A stretch of 64,000 nucleotides of DNA from Sporolactobacillus sp. Y61 (GCF_040529185.1 NZ_CP159510.1:1178001-1242000), one strand, 5' to 3'; shown: positions 16,121 through 26,322, numbered from the stretch's first letter. Notes: generated by a model from the letters alone, not told the origin. Made by a program: numbers and translations.

Positions 16121-16554
16121 TCGTTGAAAACGATTCGATTGAACTGAAAAATGTTGTTTCCCGCAAATATGGGCTACATTATTCGCAGTTTCCGGAAGTC
16201 ATGAAGGATTTTTATCAATTGTTGCATGATAAAAAACTGACACCGACAGGTACTCTGTTCTATACCTTGAATAATATCCCGATTGATGAACAAATGGCAG
16301 TTGAAGTTTTTGCGACCGTTAAGGAATCATATGTTCCTCAGGATACCGACCTGTTTTTCCGCAGTTACTTTACAGTGACCGATATGATCATGACTTACTA
16401 CTTTGGGGATGTGGAAAAACTGACTGAGCTGGCTTATGCAGAGCTCATCCGGTTTGTTGAGGAAAACGATTTTGAGCTGGCTTCGCCGTTCTTTCATTTT
16501 TTTAAAGGGGATCAGAATTTCCAGTATATTGAATTGAAAGTGGGTGTTCGGTAA
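16117..16554 (+). CDS. DUF5085-like protein, paralogue 2 of 3
   Basis: This 145-residue protein is translationally coupled to its neighbours on both sides (4-bp and 1-bp overlaps). It keeps the pattern LKNVVSRKYG ... LTPTGTLFYTLNNIPID ... ELASPFFHFFKGDQNFQYIELKVGV. The C-terminal part (AYAELIRFVEENDFELASPF) looks like the helix-strand end of a GyrI-like domain. It is the most divergent of the three paralogues. No catalytic motif is visible. Confidence 0.6.
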   Translation: MIVENDSIELKNVVSRKYGLHYSQFPEVMKDFYQLLHDKKLTPTGTLFYTLNNIPIDEQMAVEVFATVKESYVPQDTDLFFRSYFTVTDMIMTYYFGDVEKLTELAYAELIRFVEENDFELASPFFHFFKGDQNFQYIELKVGVR

Positions 16555-17009
16555 TGGGTGACTATGGATCGCAGATCAACGAATCGTCACTCCTGTTATT
16601 CAATGTATTGAGCCGGACTGAAGTGATTGAGAAGGAACTCTGGCTTGAACGCACAGAAGAACTGAAAATGATGGCGATCCGGCACAGCCTTTACCCAATG
16701 GGTCCGCTTGTCATGACTATGGAGCAGATTCCAGAGGATGAAAGCAAAACGCGTTTTACTTTTTATCTGCCACTCAACGGAAAATACCATCCGGATCCGG
16801 AAGACGGCTGCAGTTTTTTGCCCGCACTGACACTTGAGCACACTCTGTCGGTTCGCCATCATGAGGAGGGAAAGCCCTTTTCGGCATCCTATGAGGAAAT
16901 GGAGTGTTACGCAAGGGAACATCACCTGTCCGTTAAAAAGCCAGTTTATCATGTGATGATACCCGTTTATGGAGATTATTTTGCGGAAATACACATGCCG
17001 GTTGGATAA
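16554..17009 (+). CDS. DUF5085-like protein, paralogue 3 of 3
   Basis: A 151-residue protein with LLLFNVLSRTEVI, SLYPMGPLVMTMEQIPED and PVYHVMIPVYGDYFAEIHMPV, aligning well with paralogue 1 over its whole length. It is the last gene of the LXG cluster; downstream there is only an IS remnant. The three tandem copies arose by duplication and diverged, which would fit specialisation for different effectors or subunits of one complex. Confidence 0.6.
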   Translation: MGDYGSQINESSLLLFNVLSRTEVIEKELWLERTEELKMMAIRHSLYPMGPLVMTMEQIPEDESKTRFTFYLPLNGKYHPDPEDGCSFLPALTLEHTLSVRHHEEGKPFSASYEEMECYAREHHLSVKKPVYHVMIPVYGDYFAEIHMPVG

Positions 17010-17152
17010 TGTGCAACGCAGCGAAAGGGCTCCCTGGAAACCACTCTTGTGGTACTGTCTCATTCGGATTTACGGAACTGATCCAACATATGACACGGCA
17101 GAAAACCGCCTTCACGACCTGACTTCAGAAACGTAGCCATGATACAAAGAAC

Positions 17153-17446
17153 ATGGCCCCACTGGGTGCCACTGAGTCGGTGATGAGCCTCATGGCAAGA
17201 CGAATGAAGGATCATCGGAGTTGGAGTGACGAAGGGTATGATCACCTGAAAGAGCTGGTCATCGCGAAAATCAATGGTTTAAAGCTGCCCGGAGAGCCTC
17301 GGCTTTTCTGTCTAAAACATACTGAAGCGCAGGACGCACTGTCTGTTGCCCAGGTTTTGCCGAAAACAATGTATGAAAAGGCAGCGGCGGACACGCTGCA
17401 TGATCAATTTATAAATTCCAGATTAAAGTCTGGGTGCACGTCGTAA
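17153..17446 (+). pseudogene. ISLre2-family (UPF0236) transposase C-terminal fragment
   Basis: The frame starting near 17153 reads MAPLGATESVMSLMARRMKD, then a W-S-D-E-G motif (RSWSDEGYDHLKELVIAKING). It resembles the C-terminal part of ISLre2/UPF0236 transposases, where Gly-x-x-Glu-Ser, a Met-Ala-x-Arg-Met segment and Trp-Ser-x-x-Gly recur. The N-terminal two thirds are missing. The 3' end overlaps the 3' end of the converging GNAT gene. Remnant of a lost element, not functional. Confidence 0.55.
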
Positions 17447-17992
17447 AGGCTGTTTCACTGTTAAACCCTTCTCGAAGCAATAAAAGTTTCCCTTCCTGAA
17501 CTGGACCCTGCCCGTCTTTTTGTAGCCTAACTTTTCATAAAGATGGCAGGCAAAGCTGTTTTTCGTAAATGTATCCAGTCGGATGGAATCATAGCCTGCA
17601 CGTCTGCCATATTCTTCGGCGAACCCCATTAACTGAGTGGCTATGCCTTGACCCTGGTACTGCGGGCTGACGCATAATCGGTGAATGACCAACTGTTTTC
17701 CTGAACGAAATGTCCAGTCCACAACTCTGTATTCTTCAGGCTGATCCTCATTCAGAACGATCACTCCTTTGAGACAACTGTCATCTTCATAAACGTAAAG
17801 AGTGCCGGCCGCCTGATCGTTCATAATTACTTCTTTATCAGGATAGGTATTGTCCCACTGATCGATTCTCCTGGATTGCATGTCTCTAACGACATGTCGA
17901 ATGATGCTCATGATGGCCTGTATTTCGTTTATGTGTGCTTTTCTGATCAAGTTTGTCCTGCCGCCTCTTTTCTCATAAATTTTCGATGACAA
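17423..17992 (-). CDS. GNAT-family N-acetyltransferase
   Basis: The open frame gives 189 residues; a TTG at 17950 (LIRKAHINEIQAIM...) preceded by GAGGCGG may be the true start and matches the usual N-terminus of the fold. Core GNAT motif A is VIHRLCVSPQYQGQGIATQLMGFAE (acetyl-CoA pyrophosphate loop Q-x-x-G-x-G/A), followed by IRLDTFTKNSFACHLYEKLGYKKTG (motif B). The substrate is unknown. Its 3' end overlaps the ISLre2 fragment. It stands alone, separated from the mur operon by a terminator. Confidence 0.85.
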   Translation of the reverse strand: MSSKIYEKRGGRTNLIRKAHINEIQAIMSIIRHVVRDMQSRRIDQWDNTYPDKEVIMNDQAAGTLYVYEDDSCLKGVIVLNEDQPEEYRVVDWTFRSGKQLVIHRLCVSPQYQGQGIATQLMGFAEEYGRRAGYDSIRLDTFTKNSFACHLYEKLGYKKTGRVQFRKGNFYCFEKGLTVKQPLRRAPRL

Positions 17993-18012
17993 TGGATTCT
18001 TTCAGTTTAACA

Positions 18013-18043
18013 CAAAAAAGCCTGAATCTTTTTAATGATTCAG
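18013..18043 (-). terminator. Intrinsic terminator of the mupG-murQPR operon
   Basis: Read on the minus strand, CTGAATC and GATTCAG pair around an 8-nt loop and are followed by GCTTTTTTG. It lies about 100 bp after the murR stop. Confidence 0.8.
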
Positions 18044-18145
18044 ACTCAATTCATGATAAGATACATGAAGCATATTGCATGTGTTCAACCTTCTCATTTA
18101 TGCCCGGACCCGGCACCACAGAGCTCTGCCTGCAACTAGAACAGC

Positions 18146-19036
18146 CTATTCACCATTACCGGAAAACATTTTTTGGATGATAATGCGTGATGCGCCTATT
18201 TTCTTCAAAGCAGATTCATAGTGCCTGCAGACATACACATAATAGAGGACATCAACAGTAAAGAGTTGTGCAATCAAAGATGTAGTAGCCGCACTTCTCA
18301 GCAATACGGGTTCTCCGCCTCCATGCCTGATGGACAAATCAACCTGTTCACTTAATTGGTTTGTTCCGTTATGTGAGATTCCAACGGTATACAGTCCGTT
18401 TTGCCGGGCAATCCGGACCATTTTGATCACCTCATCAGTTTCTCCTGAATTTGAAATAGCAACCAACATGCAATCCGGGTCAGCATTGATTAATGCAGAT
18501 GCCAGTAAATGGTGATCTGAATAACTCATTACGGCCTTCCCGATTCTGGAGAACTTATGCGCTAAATCCTCAGCAACGACTCTTGATGCTCCCAGACCAT
18601 AAACATAAATGACCCGTTTCTGATCGATTAAATCTGAGAAACTGTTCATGGACGGGCTATCCATCAGTTCTTTTGTCTGAGCAATAGACTGCTGAAAACG
18701 AAAGGCCAGTTTTTCTGCAATCTCACCCGTCTGTTCTTCGGGTTCGATGTCCGTGTAGAGGGATTGATCCATCACCCCCATCGACTCAGCATAAAGCCTA
18801 ACTTTTAATTGTGAGAAACCGGACAGGCCGATCGACCGGCAGAACCGGACAATCGTTGCCGGACTTACTCCAATCATCTGAGCTAACTCATTTGTACTAT
18901 GATTGACTGCATCAGCCGGATGCTCAAGAACATATGCTCCAATCTTTTTTTCGCTTCTGGACAGATCATTCATTCTCTCCTGAATTTGCAGGATTACACT
19001 GGTATCCACTATATTCACCTGATCATTTTTCATCAA
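18146..19036 (-). CDS. murR: RpiR/MurR-family regulator of MurNAc catabolism
   Basis: This 296-residue regulator has an N-terminal RpiR HTH ([20 protein letters not shown], then [21 protein letters not shown]) and a C-terminal SIS sugar-isomerase domain ([38 protein letters not shown]). In the family, MurNAc-6-phosphate is the ligand and the protein represses mur genes. It overlaps the 3' end of murP by 14 bp and is last in the operon, so it is co-transcribed with its targets. Confidence 0.88.
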   Translation of the reverse strand: MMKNDQVNIVDTSVILQIQERMNDLSRSEKKIGAYVLEHPADAVNHSTNELAQMIGVSPATIVRFCRSIGLSGFSQLKVRLYAESMGVMDQSLYTDIEPEEQTGEIAEKLAFRFQQSIAQTKELMDSPSMNSFSDLIDQKRVIYVYGLGASRVVAEDLAHKFSRIGKAVMSYSDHHLLASALINADPDCMLVAISNSGETDEVIKMVRIARQNGLYTVGISHNGTNQLSEQVDLSIRHGGGEPVLLRSAATTSLIAQLFTVDVLYYVYVCRHYESALKKIGASRIIIQKMFSGNGE

Positions 19037-20486
19037 TTTCAGTTGGCTTCATGGCATCTTTAGGGACACCGAAGAAATAGGTAGCAAGGAATCCCCCGGC
19101 ATAGCCGGATAATAGACCGAAAATATAACCCATCCAGTGTCCGGTAGTGATCAGCGGAATAAGCGGTATCCCACTCGGCCCAATGGCTATAGCACCAATT
19201 TGACCGATACCGGCAACAACGGCTCCGCCTATACCACCACCGATACAAGCTGTAATAAATGGCCGGCCAAGTGGCAGCGTCACGCCATATATCAGCGGTT
19301 CACCAATACCCAGGAAACCCACAGGGAGGGCGCCTTTAATCAGCTGCATCAGCTTTTTGTTCTTTCTGCATTTAACCCATAGTGCAATGGTTGCACCAAC
19401 CTGACCGGCGCCTGCCATAGCCAGAACCGGAAGCAAAGGAGTCGCACCGGTTGTATTTATCATCTCGATATGGATGGGCGTCAGAATCTGATGCATTCCG
19501 AACATGACCATAGGCAGGAAGAATAAGCCAAGAATAAACCCTGAAAATGCCCCGCCGACATCCAGAACCCAGGTTACCGAACCAACGAGTGCTCCGGAGA
19601 CGAGACCGGCGATCGGCATGACGATAAATATCGTGAACAACCCGACGAGTAAGAGTGCTATTGTTGGTGTAACGATGATATCCACCGAATTCGGAATCAC
19701 TTTATGCAATTTCTTTTCGACCAGAGAAAGGATCCATACGGCAAAAATGACACCTATGATTCCGCCCTGACCGGCAGTTAAGGGTTGACCATTGAAAATG
19801 TTCTGAAGCGGCGCATCCGGATTCATACCTGTCAGCATTGTTGCAGCCCCAATGACCCCGCCCAGTCCTGGCGTAGCACCAAATTCATGAGCACTGTTAA
19901 TCCCAACATAAATGACTAAATATGCAAACATGCCGTTTTTCAATATATTTAATGTTGTAATGATCGCCCCCCACTCTTTGCCGATGTCTCCCGCGGTCAT
20001 CAAATTTGAGAAAATGGCGGCAATCCCGCCAATGAGACCGGCACCGACAAACACGGGAATCAGTGGAATAAAAATATTAGCAATGGATTTGAGGACTCTT
20101 TTAAATCCAGAATTATGGTTATGCTTTGCTTTTTCTTTCGCCTTGTACTCAGCAGCTCTGGCTTCCACCTTCTGGCGATCCGTCAGTCTTGAAGAGTGAT
20201 CTTCTGTGGCCGAAAAATATTCACCAGGCTTGACACCAGCCATTTCCGCCATCTTTTCAGCAACTTTAGTACAGACGCCCGGACCCACAACAACTTGAAT
20301 TCCGTCATCATCAACAACACCCAGTACACCATTGGTCGCTTTCAGCCCCTGAATATTAGCCTGATTACGGTCTCTGACTGTCAGCCGGACACGTGTCATA
20401 CAGTTCATCACATGTGTAACATTTTTCACACCGCCAACATTTGCATAAATTTCTCGGGCCAAACGTTCGATATTGGTGTTACTCAT
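19023..20486 (-). CDS. murP: PTS N-acetylmuramic acid transporter subunit IIBC
   Basis: In this 487-residue protein the IIB domain comes first, with the phosphorylated Cys in [13 protein letters not shown], followed by a IIC domain of about ten membrane segments ([20 protein letters not shown] ... [20 protein letters not shown]). No IIA domain is present; as in other MurP proteins, an external IIA (such as Crr-like) must supply the phosphate. It imports MurNAc or MurNAc-GlcNAc and phosphorylates it at C6. It overlaps murQ by 4 bp. Confidence 0.92.
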   Translation of the reverse strand: MSNTNIERLAREIYANVGGVKNVTHVMNCMTRVRLTVRDRNQANIQGLKATNGVLGVVDDDGIQVVVGPGVCTKVAEKMAEMAGVKPGEYFSATEDHSSRLTDRQKVEARAAEYKAKEKAKHNHNSGFKRVLKSIANIFIPLIPVFVGAGLIGGIAAIFSNLMTAGDIGKEWGAIITTLNILKNGMFAYLVIYVGINSAHEFGATPGLGGVIGAATMLTGMNPDAPLQNIFNGQPLTAGQGGIIGVIFAVWILSLVEKKLHKVIPNSVDIIVTPTIALLLVGLFTIFIVMPIAGLVSGALVGSVTWVLDVGGAFSGFILGLFFLPMVMFGMHQILTPIHIEMINTTGATPLLPVLAMAGAGQVGATIALWVKCRKNKKLMQLIKGALPVGFLGIGEPLIYGVTLPLGRPFITACIGGGIGGAVVAGIGQIGAIAIGPSGIPLIPLITTGHWMGYIFGLLSGYAGGFLATYFFGVPKDAMKPTEIDEK

Positions 20487-21391
20487 GAGTTTTCCTCTCC
20501 TTTATGAATGGCTTTTCTGACGAATCCTTGTGTTTCTTTAAGTCGTGTACCGGCTTCTTCAGCATTAAGTCCGGTCAGTAACATCACGATGGCCACCTTC
20601 ACATTCCTGTTTGCCTTGAGAAAAAACTCAGATGCTGTTTCATAGGTGCATTCTGTTGCTTCCATGATTATTCGTTTGGAACGCTCAATCAGCTTGTCAT
20701 TTAATGGCTTAACGTCAACCATCAGGTTCTTATAAACTTTGCCCGTGGCAATCATCGATGCGGTCGAGATCATATTCAGAATCAGCTTCTGTGCCGTTCC
20801 TGACTTAAGACGTGTGGAACCGGTCAGAACCTCTTGCCCGACATCCACTTCAACAGGAATTTTTGCGAGCCGGCTAATTTCAGCATGCACATTACAGGAA
20901 AGACTGACCGTTGTTGCGCCGATTTTGTTCGCATATGCCATGCCTCCAGCCACATAAGGTGTCCGGCCGCTCGCTGCAATGCCAATGACAACATCCTGCG
21001 GGGTCAAATGAAGCTTTGACAAGTCCTCCTCACCCAGTTCTGGTGAGTCTTCCGCCCCCTCAATAGAACGGGTCATTGCAGCAGGTCCTCCAGCAATCAG
21101 CCCAACCACTGTGGAGGGGTCGCTGCTGAATGTTGGAACACATTCCGCAGCATCCAGAACCCCAAGTCGACCGCTCGTGCCGGCCCCCATATAAATTAAT
21201 CGCCCATTGTTTCGGAAAGCAGCAATTGTTGCGCTTACTGCTTTTTCTACCTGCGGCAATACATGCCGCACCCTCCCCGGCACATGCTGATCCTCATCAT
21301 TCATGAGATGTAATATTTCACTTACCGACAATTGATCCAGATTCATCGTTTTTTTATTGCGCTGTTCAGTCGTTAATTTTTCTAACATCAT
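20483..21391 (-). CDS. murQ: N-acetylmuramic acid 6-phosphate etherase
   Basis: The 302-residue protein has an SIS fold with the family signatures [23 protein letters not shown] and [18 protein letters not shown], and a conserved Glu-containing [19 protein letters not shown] segment. It cleaves the lactyl ether of MurNAc-6-phosphate to GlcNAc-6-phosphate and D-lactate. The gene overlaps mupG at its 5' end by 26 bp. The product feeds NagA/NagB, which are not in this window. Confidence 0.94.
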   Translation of the reverse strand: MMLEKLTTEQRNKKTMNLDQLSVSEILHLMNDEDQHVPGRVRHVLPQVEKAVSATIAAFRNNGRLIYMGAGTSGRLGVLDAAECVPTFSSDPSTVVGLIAGGPAAMTRSIEGAEDSPELGEEDLSKLHLTPQDVVIGIAASGRTPYVAGGMAYANKIGATTVSLSCNVHAEISRLAKIPVEVDVGQEVLTGSTRLKSGTAQKLILNMISTASMIATGKVYKNLMVDVKPLNDKLIERSKRIIMEATECTYETASEFFLKANRNVKVAIVMLLTGLNAEEAGTRLKETQGFVRKAIHKGEENS

Positions 21392-22451
21392 ACGATTTCC
21401 CTTCCACTATAAATTCCGTTCCTTGCTCGATAAAATCGATCAATGGCAGATCCCTGCTGGAAATGTGCCCGATTACATTCACTTTTGAGTCTGGAGGCAG
21501 GGGATGTTTGACAATCTGTATCTCTCCCTTATATCTGCCGTATTGGTCATTGTCGATGGTAATTGTCCCACGATTACGCGCTGAAGTATTTTCAGCAGTA
21601 ATCTCCATCATCCGGTTTACAGATCTGGAATACCTACTCCGAATCACATCTCTGGCTGGATCCGGGCGATTGACATGCTTACGGAAGATAGAAGAGGACC
21701 ATTTTTCATCGACAGCTTTACCCTGGAGCAATATCGCCTTATCCTGAATGTACATGGAAAATTGTTTCTGAGTATGTTTCGTCAAATGCGGGTCACCTAT
21801 ATAAACCCGATCTGTCTGGGAATGCATGATCAATGAGAGAGCAGCAGCAAGTGGATTCAGATAACGATGGGCTTCGAGTGTAGGCAGCGTACGATAGATC
21901 GGGCCACGAAGCTCACTATCCCCTGGTGCAAAAGCAGCAACTGTCATTCCCTTTTCTTTCAGCCAACGATTTCGCGTTCTCAGCCAGGAACTATCGAGAC
22001 CGGTTTCCGGGCGCGGGTAATAATTATGCCACGCTTCAATATGCGTAAAATCGGCATGATACTTATTCAAAGCCCTATAGTCCTCTTCAGACAGTGTACT
22101 GGCATTCAATGCGATGGTTATAAAATGGGAGAGAGCAGCCACAGATTTCATGGACAAGCCCCCATCGATACGCAGGCCACTTATTCCTTTCTTTTTAATA
22201 CTACTGGGATCATTGACAGATAAACCCACCGTTTCAAGAGCTCGACCCGAAACATCAATCATTAGACTCAGCTTCTCGCGTTTTGCAATGTCCATTAAGT
22301 TCCAGAGACGTTTTCTGTAGCTGGCTGGATCGTCTTCAGGAATTTGAAGAGATGTAAAAATGCCTTCAAAACCAAGACGTGACATGTGATGAATAGAGGA
22401 TTCGTCATCTGGCAAAAGATCTCGATTCAAATACACGGAAAATCCAAACAA
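21366..22451 (-). CDS. mupG: 6-phospho-N-acetylmuramidase (DUF871 family)
   Basis: The start is TTG 22451 ([16 protein letters not shown]), which has AGGAGG at 8 nt; an in-frame GTG at 22460 overlaps that site. The product is about 361 residues with an N-terminal TIM barrel ([50 protein letters not shown]) and a C-terminal cyclophilin-like domain. MupG hydrolyses MurNAc-6P-GlcNAc, as shown for the S. aureus mupG-murQP-murR operon, whose gene set is the same here. It is the first gene after a strong, cre-controlled promoter. Confidence 0.92.
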   Translation of the reverse strand: MFGFSVYLNRDLLPDDESSIHHMSRLGFEGIFTSLQIPEDDPASYRKRLWNLMDIAKREKLSLMIDVSGRALETVGLSVNDPSSIKKKGISGLRIDGGLSMKSVAALSHFITIALNASTLSEEDYRALNKYHADFTHIEAWHNYYPRPETGLDSSWLRTRNRWLKEKGMTVAAFAPGDSELRGPIYRTLPTLEAHRYLNPLAAALSLIMHSQTDRVYIGDPHLTKHTQKQFSMYIQDKAILLQGKAVDEKWSSSIFRKHVNRPDPARDVIRSRYSRSVNRMMEITAENTSARNRGTITIDNDQYGRYKGEIQIVKHPLPPDSKVNVIGHISSRDLPLIDFIEQGTEFIVEGKSYDVRKIND

Positions 22452-22464
22452 TAGAGCCACCTCC

Positions 22465-22478
22465 TGTAACCGCTTACA
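22465..22478. promoter_or_regulatory. CcpA cre site of the mur operon
   Basis: TGTAACCGCTTACA (TGTAAGCGGTTACA on the coding strand) matches the cre consensus and lies immediately downstream of the -10 box. CcpA-HPr(Ser-P) binding there would block transcription when glucose is plentiful. Confidence 0.85.
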
Positions 22479-22506
22479 TTATATCGTTTATGATATGATA
22501 TTTCAA
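22478..22506 (-). promoter_or_regulatory. Sigma-A promoter of the mupG-murQ-murP-murR operon
   Basis: On the minus strand TTGAAA (22506-22501), a 17-bp spacer and TATAAT (22483-22478) form a near-ideal promoter. The cre box overlaps the -10 end. Confidence 0.85.
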
Positions 22507-22896
22507 TACATTAGTGATTATTCTTTTATTATTGAAATGAATTTTCATAATTACCTGGAGTAGTGGGGAAATTTTTAAGGATGCGATTAGATGGCCATCA
22601 GCTGGGACTCTTTATGGGATTGTGAAGCCCTGGGCTGTTGATGGTTATATGTGTTGACCATAAAAATATTTGACCTGGACGTTCAGACATAATGAGCCTG
22701 ACTTGGGGAAAGTTCTTTTGTGCTGGATCGCAATTAAAAAACGCAGTGAATCAATCATTTATAACTGGTCGGATTGGCATAAACACCGTCTTCTCCAGAC
22801 AGGGAGGGCGGCGTTTTCAGCGACCGGGCATGTAACTTATGGAGGGCGGGGAGTCTGAAAAGAAGCCGGACCTGCGTGATACCACTTAAATCATAC
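22507..22896. other. Intergenic region between mupG and tcyP
   Basis: No supported gene is present. A 62-codon open frame (22670-22858) has no recognisable features. Confidence 0.5.
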
Positions 22897-22925
22897 TTGA
22901 CTAATAAGAATAATGTAGTTAAAAT
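22897..22925 (+). promoter_or_regulatory. Sigma-A promoter of tcyP
   Basis: TTGACT, a 17-bp spacer and TAAAAT lie about 90 bp upstream of the tcyP start. Confidence 0.6.
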
Positions 22926-23017
22926 ATGAAAGACTTTAAAGGAATGGACTGTTTACTGGATTCCTTTGAAGTTGTCATGATTGAGAGAGAAAAGGTTAAG
23001 CATGGAGGTGCGTGTTT

Positions 23018-24409
23018 TTGGATATTATTTTTATTCTGATTAATCTGCTTGTTTTTGCCTTGTTGATAGGCTTCTTAATTTTTCTTCGAAGAAAACACGT
23101 GTCGTTTTCAAAACGTGTTTTTTCAGCACTCGGACTCGGCATACTTTATGGCACCGCTATCAATCTCATTTATGGAGCGACGTCCTATGTCACGGCCCAG
23201 TCGATTGACTGGTTCAATATTGCCGGCAACGGTTATGTTGCTTTGCTGCAGATGGTTGTTATGCCGCTTGTTTTTATCTCGATTGTCGGTGCGTTTACAA
23301 AACTTAAGATTACGAAAAATATAGGGAAAATCAGCTCGCTCATCATCGGGTCATTGCTTGGTACGGTTGCCATTGCTGCGCTGACCGGTATCGCTTATGC
23401 ACTTGCATTTGGCCTGAACGGGATCAGGCTGACGTCGGGTGCTGCGGAGGAGGCCCGAAACGAAGCCCTGAAGTCGAGTGTGGAGAGCGTGCAGGACCTG
23501 AGTTTTCCACAGCAGATTGTGTCTTTACTGCCTGCTAATCCATTTGCTGATTTTACTGGAGCACGTCCAACATCGACGATCGCTGTTGTTATCTTTGCAG
23601 CAATTATTGGGATCGCTTATCTTGGTGTGAAACGGAAACAACCGGAACATTCAGAACTGTTTGCCCGTCTGGTAGATACCTTTTATGCCGTAATTATCCG
23701 GATGGTACGTCTGGTTCTGCGTCTGACTCCTTATGGCATCTTGGCTCTGATTGCCCGATTCACCGCGACGAGTAATTATTCGGCTATTGTTAAACTGGGA
23801 CAGTTTGTTGTTGCCTCCTATGCTGCCATCGTGACCATGTTTGTCATCCATCTGATTCTAATCAGTCTGCTAAAACTCAGTCCGGTTATTTATGTGAAAA
23901 AGGCGTTGCCAACACTGACATTTGCTTTCACATCCCGTTCAAGCGCGGGGACTTTACCTCTGAACGTGGAGACGCAGACCCGCCAATTTGGCATTCCGGA
24001 CGGGATTGCCAACTTTGCCGGATCGTTCGGATTGACAATAGGCCAGAACGGTTGTGCGGGCATCTATCCGGCGATGCTGGCGATTATGGCTGCCCCGGCT
24101 GCCGGTGTGGACCCGACGAGTCCATCGTTCATTCTGACACTCGTCCTCGTTGTGGCGATCAGTTCATTCGGCGTCGCCGGTGTTGGCGGAGGAGCGACTT
24201 TTGCTTCGCTGATCGTTCTGTCAATTCTTGATTTCCCTGTAGCGATTGTTGGTCTGCTCATCTCTGTTGAGCCATTAATCGATATGGGGCGTACGGCGCT
24301 TAACGTGAGTGACTCGATGCTGGCAGGGCTTATTACCAGCAGAGCAACCGGTGAGCTGGATAAAACCGTCTATGATCAAAAAAATTCCGAACCGCAAAGC
24401 GCTGTGTGA
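23018..24409 (+). CDS. tcyP: L-cystine:sodium/proton symporter (DAACS family)
   Basis: TTG 23018 (MDIIFILINLLVFALLI) is the better start, 7 nt after GGAGGTG; the in-frame GTG at 23012 touches that site. The product of about 463 residues is a glutamate-symporter-type carrier: helical hairpin region TFAFTSRSSAGTLPLNVETQ (the SSAGT replaces the Ser-rich HP1 motif) and TM7 NFAGSFGLTIGQNGCAGIYPAM, both diagnostic of TcyP/YdjN cystine carriers. It is a monocistronic gene with its own promoter and a terminator downstream. Confidence 0.92.
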   Translation: MDIIFILINLLVFALLIGFLIFLRRKHVSFSKRVFSALGLGILYGTAINLIYGATSYVTAQSIDWFNIAGNGYVALLQMVVMPLVFISIVGAFTKLKITKNIGKISSLIIGSLLGTVAIAALTGIAYALAFGLNGIRLTSGAAEEARNEALKSSVESVQDLSFPQQIVSLLPANPFADFTGARPTSTIAVVIFAAIIGIAYLGVKRKQPEHSELFARLVDTFYAVIIRMVRLVLRLTPYGILALIARFTATSNYSAIVKLGQFVVASYAAIVTMFVIHLILISLLKLSPVIYVKKALPTLTFAFTSRSSAGTLPLNVETQTRQFGIPDGIANFAGSFGLTIGQNGCAGIYPAMLAIMAAPAAGVDPTSPSFILTLVLVVAISSFGVAGVGGGATFASLIVLSILDFPVAIVGLLISVEPLIDMGRTALNVSDSMLAGLITSRATGELDKTVYDQKNSEPQSAV

Positions 24410-24446
24410 TAGCTTTACAGAAGACGGACATCTGAATAAGAACATT

Positions 24447-24494
24447 AAAACCTCGTGAACCGTTCGACTGCGGATGATTTGCGAGGCTTTTTTA
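24447..24494 (+). terminator. Intrinsic terminator of tcyP
   Basis: AACCTCG and TGCGAGG form a stem, with further pairing inside the loop (CCG/CGG), followed by CTTTTTT. Confidence 0.75.
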
Positions 24495-24691
24495 GTGAAT
24501 GGGAAGGCCGCCACCTTCTCTCTTTCAAACATATGGAAGACAAGAGACCGGGAAGGGCATCAGTACAGGATCACCTGCCGTTTCCGTTGTTTTTGTGGAT
24601 TTGCCTCAGGAGTTTTGAATCCATGGTACGCGTTCCTCTGCTGGCCGGCCTGCGCCAACAGGAGGTGACTGTCCGACATGTTAATAAATAT

Positions 24692-24736
24692 ATGCTCAAT
24701 ATGGTAAAATGTAAATACATAAATAATATTGAGCAT
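24692..24736. promoter_or_regulatory. Operator/promoter region of the gntR gene: 11-bp inverted repeat
   Basis: ATGCTCAATAT (24692-24702) and ATATTGAGCAT (24726-24736) are perfect inverted repeats separated by 23 bp. Between them lies a second palindrome, ATGTA-AA-TACAT (24709-24720). The block sits 23 bp upstream of the gntR ATG and probably holds the autoregulatory operator. Confidence 0.6.
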
Positions 24737-24758
24737 GTGAAAAGCAGGTGACCAGGGT

Positions 24759-25511
24759 ATGACGATTGATCACAGTTCGAAAAAGCCGATGCATCTTCAA
24801 ATAAGAGAGGATTTACTGAAAAAAATCCTCTCTGGTTATTATAAGGAGAATCAACTCATCCCGAAGGAAGTTGAACTGGCTGAAGACTATGGTGTCAGCC
24901 GTCCAACAGTCCGGCAATCCATTCAATCTTTGGTTAATGAAGGCTATCTGGAGCGAAAGAAAAGAAAGGGAACTATAGTTCGCCGACGGAAAATCCCCCA
25001 GGAATTTACGCATATTATTGAAAGCTATAACGCCGAAATGGATCGAAAAGGGCTATTACCCAATACAAAAGTTCTGACCTTTAAGGAGGAGGTTGCAAAT
25101 GAGGAAATTGCAGAAAACCTGGAAATAAAGGAAGGCGATGGGGTTTACAAACTGATACGACTGAGATTCATAGAAGATGATCCAATTGTGCTTGTGACGA
25201 CTTATTTGCCGGCCAAATTATTAAAAGACTTTTTAAATGTCGACTTTTCACAGCAGCAGCTATATAGTGTATTAGCGAAACAGGGCTACCCGGTTAAATC
25301 GGTCAGAAGAAAGCTGGAGGTTATGAAAGCCGGTGAAACGGTCGGAGCATTGCTTGATATTGATGAGATTGATCCAATTTTCTATTTCCATACAGTGGGC
25401 TATACCGATTGCCACGTCCCGATTGAATATTCCATATCAAAATACAGAGGTGATCTGAATTCCTTTATTTTCGAGATTTCAAATCACACTTCAGATTTTC
25501 ATAACGAATAA
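24759..25511 (+). CDS. GntR-family regulator with UTRA domain (HutC subfamily)
   Basis: In this 250-residue protein residues 8-75 form the GntR winged HTH (LQIREDLLKKILSGYYKEN ... ELAEDYGVSRPTVRQSIQSLVNEGYLERKKRKGT). Residues 95-245 are a UTRA ligand domain (EIAENLEIKEGDGVYKLIRLRF ... VPIEYSISKYRGDLNSF). UTRA regulators sense phosphorylated sugars or similar small ligands. It converges on deoC, and the two genes share a terminator. Its target is not proven; autoregulation through the palindromes upstream is likely. Confidence 0.88.
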   Translation: MTIDHSSKKPMHLQIREDLLKKILSGYYKENQLIPKEVELAEDYGVSRPTVRQSIQSLVNEGYLERKKRKGTIVRRRKIPQEFTHIIESYNAEMDRKGLLPNTKVLTFKEEVANEEIAENLEIKEGDGVYKLIRLRFIEDDPIVLVTTYLPAKLLKDFLNVDFSQQQLYSVLAKQGYPVKSVRRKLEVMKAGETVGALLDIDEIDPIFYFHTVGYTDCHVPIEYSISKYRGDLNSFIFEISNHTSDFHNE

Positions 25512-25556
25512 AAGATACAGCATCTCTTAACTGACGCCGTATCTTTTATTTTTTGC
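25507..25556. terminator. Bidirectional terminator between gntR and deoC
   Basis: AATAAAAGATAC and GTATCTTTTATT are perfect 12-bp inverted repeats with a 20-bp loop, with A-runs before and T-runs after, so it can end both convergent transcripts. It overlaps the gntR stop codon. Confidence 0.85.
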
Positions 25557-25611
25557 TTTGGATGTAAAACTGAAAGTAGAGAAAACAGTTCAATTCTGCC
25601 GGATCTGTGAA

Positions 25612-26322
25612 TCAAATGTCAATGAACGTTTTTCCGGCTGATGCCATTTGTTCTTTGATTTCCGAGATAATTTGAATACTTGCACTGCAGCCAATTCGTT
25701 CGGCTCCATTTTGAATCATCTTGACAAAAGTCTGTGCATCGCGTATTCCCCCGGCTGCTTTCACCTTTACTGCTGGTCCAACGGTTTTTTTCATGAGCTG
25801 GACATCTTCAAACTTTGCACCACTGGGGCCAAAGCCTGTGGACGTTTTAATGAAATCCGGTTTCACCTCTCTGGCGATTTCCGCCAGCCTGATTATTTCG
25901 TCTTTTGTTAAGAAGGCGTTTTCAAAAATAACCTTGGAGATGGCTTGGTGAGCGCGGCACAGCCCGACGATCTGTGACATTTCCTTTTTAATATAGTCGT
26001 CGTTTTTATTTTTCAGTTCTGAAATATTAATGACATAATCAATTTCGTCTGCCCCGTTTTCAAGTGCATCCCTGGTTTCCGCCAGCTTAGCTTTAATAGT
26101 TGTCTGACCAAACGGGAAACTGATGGCTGCCCCGACATGGATGTCTGTACCCTCTAGCAGGGACGCACAAAGTGCTGTCTGCACTTGATTAATGGCGACC
26201 ATCTTAAAGTGATAGGTTTTTGCTTCCTGGCATAATTTCTCCATGTCTTCTTTAGTGGCGTTTGGTTTTAAATTCGTGTGATCAATGAAACGGCTTAAAT
26301 CGTCAATTGTGTATCGAGTCAA
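25612..26322 (-). CDS. deoC: Deoxyribose-phosphate aldolase
   Basis: In this 236-residue TIM barrel the Schiff-base Lys lies in [15 protein letters not shown], and the second active-site Lys is in [15 protein letters not shown]. Other DeoC signatures are [14 protein letters not shown] and EIDYVINI. It splits deoxyribose-5-phosphate into glyceraldehyde-3-phosphate and acetaldehyde. It is monocistronic here, without deoR or nucleoside phosphorylase genes beside it. The promoter upstream has a palindromic operator overlapping the -10. Confidence 0.93.
   Translation of the reverse strand: MTRYTIDDLSRFIDHTNLKPNATKEDMEKLCQEAKTYHFKMVAINQVQTALCASLLEGTDIHVGAAISFPFGQTTIKAKLAETRDALENGADEIDYVINISELKNKNDDYIKKEMSQIVGLCRAHQAISKVIFENAFLTKDEIIRLAEIAREVKPDFIKTSTGFGPSGAKFEDVQLMKKTVGPAVKVKAAGGIRDAQTFVKMIQNGAERIGCSASIQIISEIKEQMASAGKTFIDI

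Noticed and set aside
16596-17063. 155-codon minus-strand frame opposite the third DUF5085-like gene
   Set aside because: Antisense shadow; the plus-strand gene has paralogues that confirm the frame.
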